Shown here piece by piece: positions 18,874-22,886 of a stretch of DNA of 22,886 nucleotides. A program made the translations under genes and the position numbers. Each line of letters begins with the position of its first letter. Position 1 is the first letter of the stretch. Below the pieces are notes generated by a model. The model worked only from the letters and a program-made list of their open reading frames with translations, was not told the origin of the DNA and did not search any database. Origin of the DNA: an uncultured beta proteobacterium (GTDB lineage Bacteria > Pseudomonadota > Gammaproteobacteria > Burkholderiales > Burkholderiaceae_C); NCBI GenBank assembly GCA_903944555.1, contig CAJASG010000641.1:1-22886 (forward strand), read 5' to 3'.

Positions 18874-18943
18874 GAAAACCGTGCGCCATGCACCCGTCAC
18901 AGAGTTGACGAAGCGGCCCGACCAAACTGGCGCATCAGGCGCT

Positions 18944-19099
18944 TCAATGCCAATGGTGGTTGTTATGACCACCGCCCCAATATCCGTATCCGAAGTTCAA
19001 ACTGACGGGCGGAAAGTAGGGTTGTACGCAATAAGGCCGTGGATAGTAGGGTGGACTTGCCATGATTTGCCCTCGCGTATCAGCAAGCAAGGGATCCAT
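18944..19099 (-). CDS. Tiny Tyr/Pro/Gly/His-rich ORF (51 aa), possibly a gene remnant
   Basis: An ATG at 19099, 7 bp after the DUF3334 gene's stop, opens a 51-residue frame. Its second half is unusual: PPYYPRPYCVQPYFPP, then VSLNFGYGYWGGG and a His-rich end HNNHHWH. This resembles the C-terminal tail of small secreted or lipoproteins in related bacteria that carry PxxY runs and a Gly/His-rich end. It has no signal peptide here, so it may be the surviving 3' end of such a gene. No ribosome site is seen. It explains the otherwise empty gap 18874-19106. Confidence 0.4.
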   Translation of the reverse strand: MDPLLADTRGQIMASPPYYPRPYCVQPYFPPVSLNFGYGYWGGGHNNHHWH

Positions 19100-19106
19100 A
19101 AATGCG

Positions 19107-19796
19107 TTACATGCCCAGCGACTTTAAAAGCTCGTCTTGTTCGCTCTGGTCGTCCGCCGGTTGGGTGACCTTGGACTCTGCGTCGGCCTGCGCGATCACT
19201 TCATCGGGGCTAAGCACTTCACTAACTTCAAAGTCATGCAGTTTGATGAACTCTGTGCGATCAATCGCCAACTCCAAGTAGAAGATATTGTTCTTTCCTG
19301 TGTAGAACGTCACGCGCCGCGATTCAGGTTGATCCAGCTGGGTATCAACGCTCAAAACCACCTGCTTGTTGAGTACCAACATCTTGGGCTGATTCTGCGT
19401 AATATTGGTTTGAAGTTCCCGCCGCACCTTGCCGGTGAAATCACCCACGATCTGGTTCATCAGCTCACCCATGATGTTGCTGACCTCGTCTGAGGTGTGG
19501 GAACTGGCTAACTCACTTTTGGGCATGCCCATGTTGATCATGTAGCTCTCGTAGAGCTCCATGGCTGTTTGGGCCGAAAAATTGAGAACAACCAAGCCCG
19601 AAAATCCGCCGTCAAACAACACGAAGCAGCCAATATCAGGCTTAAGACAGGTCTTGGTAATGCGTTGCACCATCCCGGAATAATGAATTTGACACTGGGT
19701 TGCCAAACTCAGCACTCGCGTAACCGAATTACACAGGCTTGTCAGAATATCTTCGGTGCCATACACCACGGTGGACTCTTTCCAAGTCTTGGTCAT
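19107..19796 (-). CDS. DUF3334 family protein (CheC/CheX-like)
   Basis: I recognise this 229-residue protein as a DUF3334 member by VVYGTEDIL, KTCLKPDIGCFVLF, HTSDEVSNIMGELMNQIVGDFTG-type sequence and LELAIDRTEFIKLHDFEV. The segment with E111 and N114 (GELMNQIVGD) resembles the E-N phosphatase motif of CheC/CheX, which dephosphorylate CheY-like regulators. A phosphatase role for DUF3334 is inference; the family is uncharacterised as far as I know. The C-terminal 30 residues are acidic and Gln-rich and probably disordered. The start is supported by GAGG 6 bases before the ATG. It is monocistronic apart from the small ORF just downstream. Confidence 0.8.
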   Translation of the reverse strand: MTKTWKESTVVYGTEDILTSLCNSVTRVLSLATQCQIHYSGMVQRITKTCLKPDIGCFVLFDGGFSGLVVLNFSAQTAMELYESYMINMGMPKSELASSHTSDEVSNIMGELMNQIVGDFTGKVRRELQTNITQNQPKMLVLNKQVVLSVDTQLDQPESRRVTFYTGKNNIFYLELAIDRTEFIKLHDFEVSEVLSPDEVIAQADAESKVTQPADDQSEQDELLKSLGM

Positions 19797-19964
19797 AACC
19801 TGCCTCTATAGTCAAAAGGGCAACTGTACAACGGGAGTGACCCGGTCGGCGGTGAATTTGGCGCATCTAACTGTAAAACGCCAAGTTGTCGTGAAATCCG
19901 TCGGTCGTGCAGGGCGGTGTGTGGCGAATACATACCCATTGGGCGGCGAAGCGTAATATGCCGC

Positions 19965-20513
19965 ATGATCTATTTGAAGTTTCCGCAGTCGACGCAACCC
20001 AACCCACCAAGTTCAAACACATGTTTTTCGCGGTGCGCCATCGCTGTGATGGGTTGCACATTGCTGCTGCTTACGGCATGTTCCACCCCACCAACCAATG
20101 ACCGTGTAGCGGGTTTCAAATCCGTCCCCGCCCGTCTGACCGTCGAACAGGCCAATGACGTAACACTGATGGCGATTGGCTTGGTTGGCACGCCCTACCG
20201 GTATGGCGGTAATACGCCCGCCAGTGGGTTCGACTGCAGTGGGCTTATTCGGTACGTTTACAAAGAGGGGAGTGGTGTGCCGACTCCCCGCTCTGTATCA
20301 GCGCTGGTGGATTGGGGGCAGCCTGTATCGGAAGATGCCGTGCGCACAGGGGACCTCGCCATATTCGGTCGAGGGAGCAATGCCACGCATGCAGGAATAT
20401 ATGTGGGAGAAGGGCGCTTCGTGCACGCGCCGTCTTCGGGCGGTGAGGTGCGGCTTGACCAATTGAAATCGAAATACTGGTCCACCCAACAAGTCGCCTT
20501 TCGACGGCCCTAA
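19965..20513 (+). CDS. NlpC/P60-family cell-wall peptidase, lipoprotein
   Basis: This is a cysteine peptidase that probably cuts peptidoglycan stem peptides at gamma-D-glutamyl bonds. Catalytic C91 stands in GFDCSGL, with H142 (THAGIYVG) and H154 (RFVHAP) completing the NlpC/P60 triad. A lipobox LTAC ends the hydrophobic stretch MGCTLLLLTACS, so C39 is probably lipidated and the mature enzyme faces the periplasm. The start is uncertain: 19965 (182 aa), 19917 (198 aa) and 20049 are all in frame. The short one leaves almost no positive n-region and none has a strong ribosome site. It is a family of spr/mepS-like hydrolases (about 150-190 aa). Confidence 0.88.
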   Translation: MIYLKFPQSTQPNPPSSNTCFSRCAIAVMGCTLLLLTACSTPPTNDRVAGFKSVPARLTVEQANDVTLMAIGLVGTPYRYGGNTPASGFDCSGLIRYVYKEGSGVPTPRSVSALVDWGQPVSEDAVRTGDLAIFGRGSNATHAGIYVGEGRFVHAPSSGGEVRLDQLKSKYWSTQQVAFRRP

Positions 20514-20543
20514 GCGAGAACTGTGTCAACCTTTTTGCTTTTT

Positions 20544-20555
20544 AAGGTCGACCTT
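20544..20555. other. 12-bp palindrome in the convergent gap
   Basis: AAGGTCGACCTT is perfectly self-complementary and sits between the NlpC/P60 stop and the stop of the convergent membrane-protein gene. A short T-run precedes it on the plus strand rather than following it, so it is a weak terminator candidate at best. Confidence 0.25.
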
Positions 20556-20557
20556 CT

Positions 20558-20887
20558 TCAGCTCAGCGCCACTACGGTCACAAAAGTGGTTTTGACTACG
20601 CCCCAGGTCGCCAACACAATCAACCAGGTTTTCCATTTCACTCGCGGCGTGTTGAGTGTGTTTTCGGCGACGGTAAATACGACAGCGGCGACAAAGCCAA
20701 ACAAGAGGCCTAAAAGCGCCTGGAGCGCCTTCTGACGCCAAAGACTATCGTAGTCCCCGAGCACTGGTTGAAAAACGGTCACCACCACTCCGAACATCAA
20801 CCACCTGCTCAAGTAGCCCCACCATCTGGTCCAGATACCCGAACCGACCTTTGGCCAATGGTCCTCGCTGAAGTTTCGTGTGTCCAT
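20558..20887 (-). CDS. Small membrane protein with three predicted helices, unknown function
   Basis: I do not recognise this 109-residue protein. After a polar, Trp-rich N-terminus (about 1-28) it has three hydrophobic segments at about 29-44 (WLMFGVVVTVFQPVLG), 55-77 (LLGLLFGFVAAVVFTV) and 87-108 (WLIVLATWGVVKTTFVTVV), so it is probably an inner-membrane protein. Its ATG is 4 bp after the stop of the 85-residue gene upstream on the same strand, so the two are almost certainly co-transcribed. The second copy of that 85-residue gene (22177-22434) has no such membrane partner. Confidence 0.75.
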   Translation of the reverse strand: MDTRNFSEDHWPKVGSGIWTRWWGYLSRWLMFGVVVTVFQPVLGDYDSLWRQKALQALLGLLFGFVAAVVFTVAENTLNTPRVKWKTWLIVLATWGVVKTTFVTVVALS

Positions 20888-20891
20888 TACA

Positions 20892-21149
20892 TCAGCCAGC
20901 CTTCAGCGCCTCTTCAAATTCAGCCAGCTCTTCAGCAATGGCCGCATATTTTTTCGACTTTGCTTTGTTGTCGGTCCATTGGACTGCCGCAGTTTCCAGG
21001 TCTTCTTTGAAATGGGTGAGTGCGGACTCTTTTAGGTCCTTGGTAGCCGTTTTGGCTGTGCTGGACCACAGCTCGATCAGGTCTGACAGGCCGTTGTCAA
21101 AGTCATCGAATGTCTCAAGGTGCATCCACTTGCCGTTTTTATCAAACAT
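20892..21149 (-). CDS. 85-aa acidic helical protein, paralogue A
   Basis: This 85-residue protein of unknown function differs at only 15 positions from the protein at 22177-22434 (about 82% identity, no gaps). It begins MFDKNGKWMHLETFDDFDNG and is otherwise highly charged and helical, with no membrane segment or cysteine. The frame is open to 21269, but the paralogue begins at the Met matching 21149, which fixes the start; GGGAAA lies shortly before it. It is followed at 4 bp by the three-helix membrane protein. Conservation between the copies, with substitutions mostly conservative, implies both are expressed and useful. Confidence 0.8.
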   Translation of the reverse strand: MFDKNGKWMHLETFDDFDNGLSDLIELWSSTAKTATKDLKESALTHFKEDLETAAVQWTDNKAKSKKYAAIAEELAEFEEALKAG

Positions 21150-21446
21150 GTATTTTTCCCGAAATTGAGACAGGTAATCACCCGCAGTGGAACCCAAAAA
21201 ATAGCACCCGGATTTGGGGCCAAGGTGCTGGCATCGCTTCTTGTACTTGGTTTTCCGAGTTGGGCCCAAACCAGCGACTTGCTACCAGCCGATTAACTCC
21301 GTAAGCCACAATACTCGTTGGGTCGCAATGCCGCACGGGCGAAGCGATTTTATCCTGAGAGCCATCCCTGGTTTTGCATCCAAAAGCACAACCGAACCTG
21401 CGCGTGGAGGCGAGTATCCCTTGCCTGGTGCTGTTAGCATCGCCGC

Positions 21447-22139
21447 ATGAGTAACCAATACGAGAGCGTTCAACTTGCGTCGCTTTACCCCGACGCGTTC
21501 CATGTGGCAGCGCCAGTTGCGCCTGTGGGACGCGAGGTGTGGCAGCGCCAGCCGGGCGTTTTTATCCGAAAAGGCGGGCCACAAGCCGAAGTAGCATCAA
21601 GCACTGAGTCCACCCCGGCCGCCATAGTTTCCCGTGAGTTGGTTGCCGGGCAATTTGGTTTGGTGCCGCGCTGGGTCAAGTCGGCCTCCGACGCCAAGCT
21701 GCGTTCGAGCAAGCTGGTCAATGCACGTAATGAAACAATAACTACGTCCAACAACTTTCGTGATGCCTGGCTCGGTGGTCAACGTTGCATCGTGCCGATG
21801 ATGGCCTTTGTGGAAGACGATTGGCGCAGCGGCAAGGCGGTACCGACCCGTATTGCCCGAGTGGATGGCAAGCCCATGGGCGTGGCCGGGTTGTGGGAAA
21901 GTTGGACTGGTGCGGCGGGAGATGTCATCGTCAGCTACACCTTGCTCACGGTGAGTGCCAACAGCCACGCTCTCATGCACCGTTACCAACAGCCCGGCAG
22001 CGAAAAGCGCATGGTGGTCATACTGAATGAAGGCTCCGTGGATGCATGGCTGAGTGCCCGCCCAGAGAAGGCGCGGGAGTTCATGCGGGCTTATCCCGCC
22101 AACTGGTTGACTGCCAACCCGATTGAAAAGAAGCGCTGA
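21447..22139 (+). CDS. SRAP-family (YedK/HMCES-like) protein with Cys2 replaced by Ser
   Basis: SRAP proteins bind abasic sites in single-stranded DNA and shield them by a covalent bond made by Cys2 once Met1 is removed. This 230-residue protein keeps other landmarks: VNARNET (91-97), the acidic residue E123 after CIVPMMAFVE, and H178 in the segment before KRMVVIL (188-193). It starts MSNQYES where the family has MCNRY or MCGRY, so residue 2 is Ser (AGT, one base from TGT). A TAG three codons before the ATG excludes a longer start. Between W77 and the H178 region it is otherwise family-like in length. It lies between the two 85-aa paralogues. Its crosslinking activity is doubtful. Confidence 0.85.
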   Translation: MSNQYESVQLASLYPDAFHVAAPVAPVGREVWQRQPGVFIRKGGPQAEVASSTESTPAAIVSRELVAGQFGLVPRWVKSASDAKLRSSKLVNARNETITTSNNFRDAWLGGQRCIVPMMAFVEDDWRSGKAVPTRIARVDGKPMGVAGLWESWTGAAGDVIVSYTLLTVSANSHALMHRYQQPGSEKRMVVILNEGSVDAWLSARPEKAREFMRAYPANWLTANPIEKKR

Positions 22140-22149
22140 TCAGGCAACA

Positions 22150-22162
22150 CGAGGAGTCCTCG
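22150..22162. other. Small hairpin between the SRAP gene and paralogue B
   Basis: CGAGG-AGT-CCTCG forms a 5-bp stem in the 37-bp convergent gap. There is no T-tract on either side, so any role in termination is weak. Confidence 0.25.
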
Positions 22163-22176
22163 ATGTTCGTAAGGTA

Positions 22177-22434
22177 TTAGCCTTGCTTCAGCACTTCTTC
22201 AAACTCGGCCAGCTCTTTAGCGATGGCCGCGTAATTTTTTGACTTGGCTTTGTTATCAATCCATTGGAGTGCTGCGGCGTCCAAATCTTCTTTGAAATGA
22301 ACGAACGCGGATTCTTTGAGTGCCTTGGTCGCGGTCTTGGCTGTACTGGACCAGAACTCGATCAGATCTGACAGGCCGTTGTCAAAATCATCGAATGTTT
22401 CAAGGTGGATCCACTGGCCGCTTTTATCAAACAT
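22177..22434 (-). CDS. 85-aa acidic helical protein, paralogue B
   Basis: This is the second copy of the 85-residue protein at 20892-21149, about 82% identical at protein level and clearly similar in DNA. It starts MFDKSGQWIHLETFDDFDNG and ends LAEFEEVLKQG. It is transcribed on the minus strand from the same side as tRNA-Asn but after that gene's terminator. Unlike copy A, no membrane gene follows: the next gene is the convergent SRAP gene. GAAAG shortly before the ATG may be the ribosome site. The function is unknown. Confidence 0.8.
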   Translation of the reverse strand: MFDKSGQWIHLETFDDFDNGLSDLIEFWSSTAKTATKALKESAFVHFKEDLDAAALQWIDNKAKSKNYAAIAKELAEFEEVLKQG

Positions 22435-22495
22435 GGGTATCTTTCAGTAAATGAATGCAGAACCAGATAGATGGTACTGGTTCTGTTGGAGCATG

Positions 22496-22527
22496 AAAAA
22501 AGCCCTTGCAATTTCTTGCAAGGGCTT
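22496..22527 (-). terminator. Rho-independent terminator of tRNA-Asn
   Basis: A perfect 12-bp stem (22500-22511 with 22516-22527; AAGCCCTTGCAA against TTGCAAGGGCTT) with loop TTTC is followed on the minus strand by a run of at least six T (AAAAAA on plus, 22496-22501). It lies 17 bp beyond the CCA end of the tRNA. Confidence 0.92.
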
Positions 22528-22543
22528 GCTTCGTTTCTTGTCT

Positions 22544-22619
22544 TGGCTCCTCGACCTGGGCTCGAACCAGGGACCTACGGATTAACAGTCCGGCGCTCTA
22601 CCAACTGAGCTATCGAGGA
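22544..22619 (-). tRNA. tRNA-Asn (anticodon GTT)
   Basis: The minus strand folds as a 76-nt tRNA including an encoded CCA (TGG on plus at 22544-22546). The acceptor arms TCCTCGA (22613-22619) and TCGAGGA (22548-22554) pair fully. The D-loop reads AGCTCAGTTGGTAGAGC, the anticodon GTT is at 22584-22586 and the T-arm contains GGTTCGAGCC. The discriminator base is G. Confidence 0.98.
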
Positions 22620-22632
22620 ATGGTAGCCTCAA

Positions 22633-22662
22633 ATTATAGCGTGGGTTTTTGCTGTTTTTGAA
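22633..22662 (-). promoter_or_regulatory. Promoter of tRNA-Asn
   Basis: A perfect -10 TATAAT (22633-22638, minus strand) stands 14 bp before the mature tRNA 5' end. An acceptable -35 TTCAAA (22657-22662) is 18 bp upstream of it. This is a sigma-70 pattern at the expected place for a tRNA gene. Confidence 0.65.
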
Positions 22663-22693
22663 ACTTGGCTTTGATTTTTAAAAAAAACCAGAA

Positions 22694-22886
<193 letters not shown>

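Overview
The window looks like the chromosome of a betaproteobacterium of the Comamonadaceae, most like Rhodoferax or Polaromonas. This rests on the gene order dapC-dapD-pilU-dapE-prmB and smc-zipA-ligA-def, protein wording typical of that family, a form II RuBisCO, a phasin with TGC-rich operators, and a short repeat embedded in coding sequence that resembles interspersed repeats I recall from this family. The assignment is by recognition, not by database search.

Layout. Positions 1-250 hold the 3' end of a polar amino-acid ABC transporter binding protein (+), more AT-rich than the rest. It abuts a truncated ABC-F ATPase (-), so there is a rearrangement breakpoint near 270. Positions 706-6075 are a tight minus-strand operon, dapC, dapD, pilU, dapE, prmB: three lysine/diaminopimelate enzymes with a type IV pilus ATPase and a ribosomal-protein methyltransferase. 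Divergent from it are an orphan Hpt protein and a single-domain response regulator. Positions 7142-14361 carry smc, zipA, ligA and def on the plus strand (chromosome organisation, division, DNA ligation, N-terminal protein processing).

Positions 14408-18217 are the most interesting part. A form II RuBisCO gene (cbbM) is divergent from an orphan ParA ATPase, with a LysR-type palindrome between them but no cbbR. The ParA gene is followed by a small charged protein and by a coiled-coil protein with a probable DNA-binding C-terminus. Next comes a convergent phasin gene with two matching 17-bp palindromes upstream, of the kind bound by PhaR.

Positions 18481-22434 are accessory: a membrane-anchored glutaredoxin-like protein, a tiny Tyr/Pro/His-rich ORF, a DUF3334 (CheX-like) protein, an NlpC/P60 lipoprotein, a three-helix membrane protein, two 85-residue paralogues about 82% identical, and between them an SRAP (HMCES/YedK) protein whose catalytic Cys2 is Ser. 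The window ends with tRNA-Asn (promoter and terminator visible) and the 3' end of a ferredoxin/flavodoxin-NADP reductase-like gene.

No CRISPR array, insertion sequence, rRNA or prophage was seen. No gene-free stretch exceeds 300 bases; the longest is 18218-18480, which holds the phasin operators and a small hairpin.
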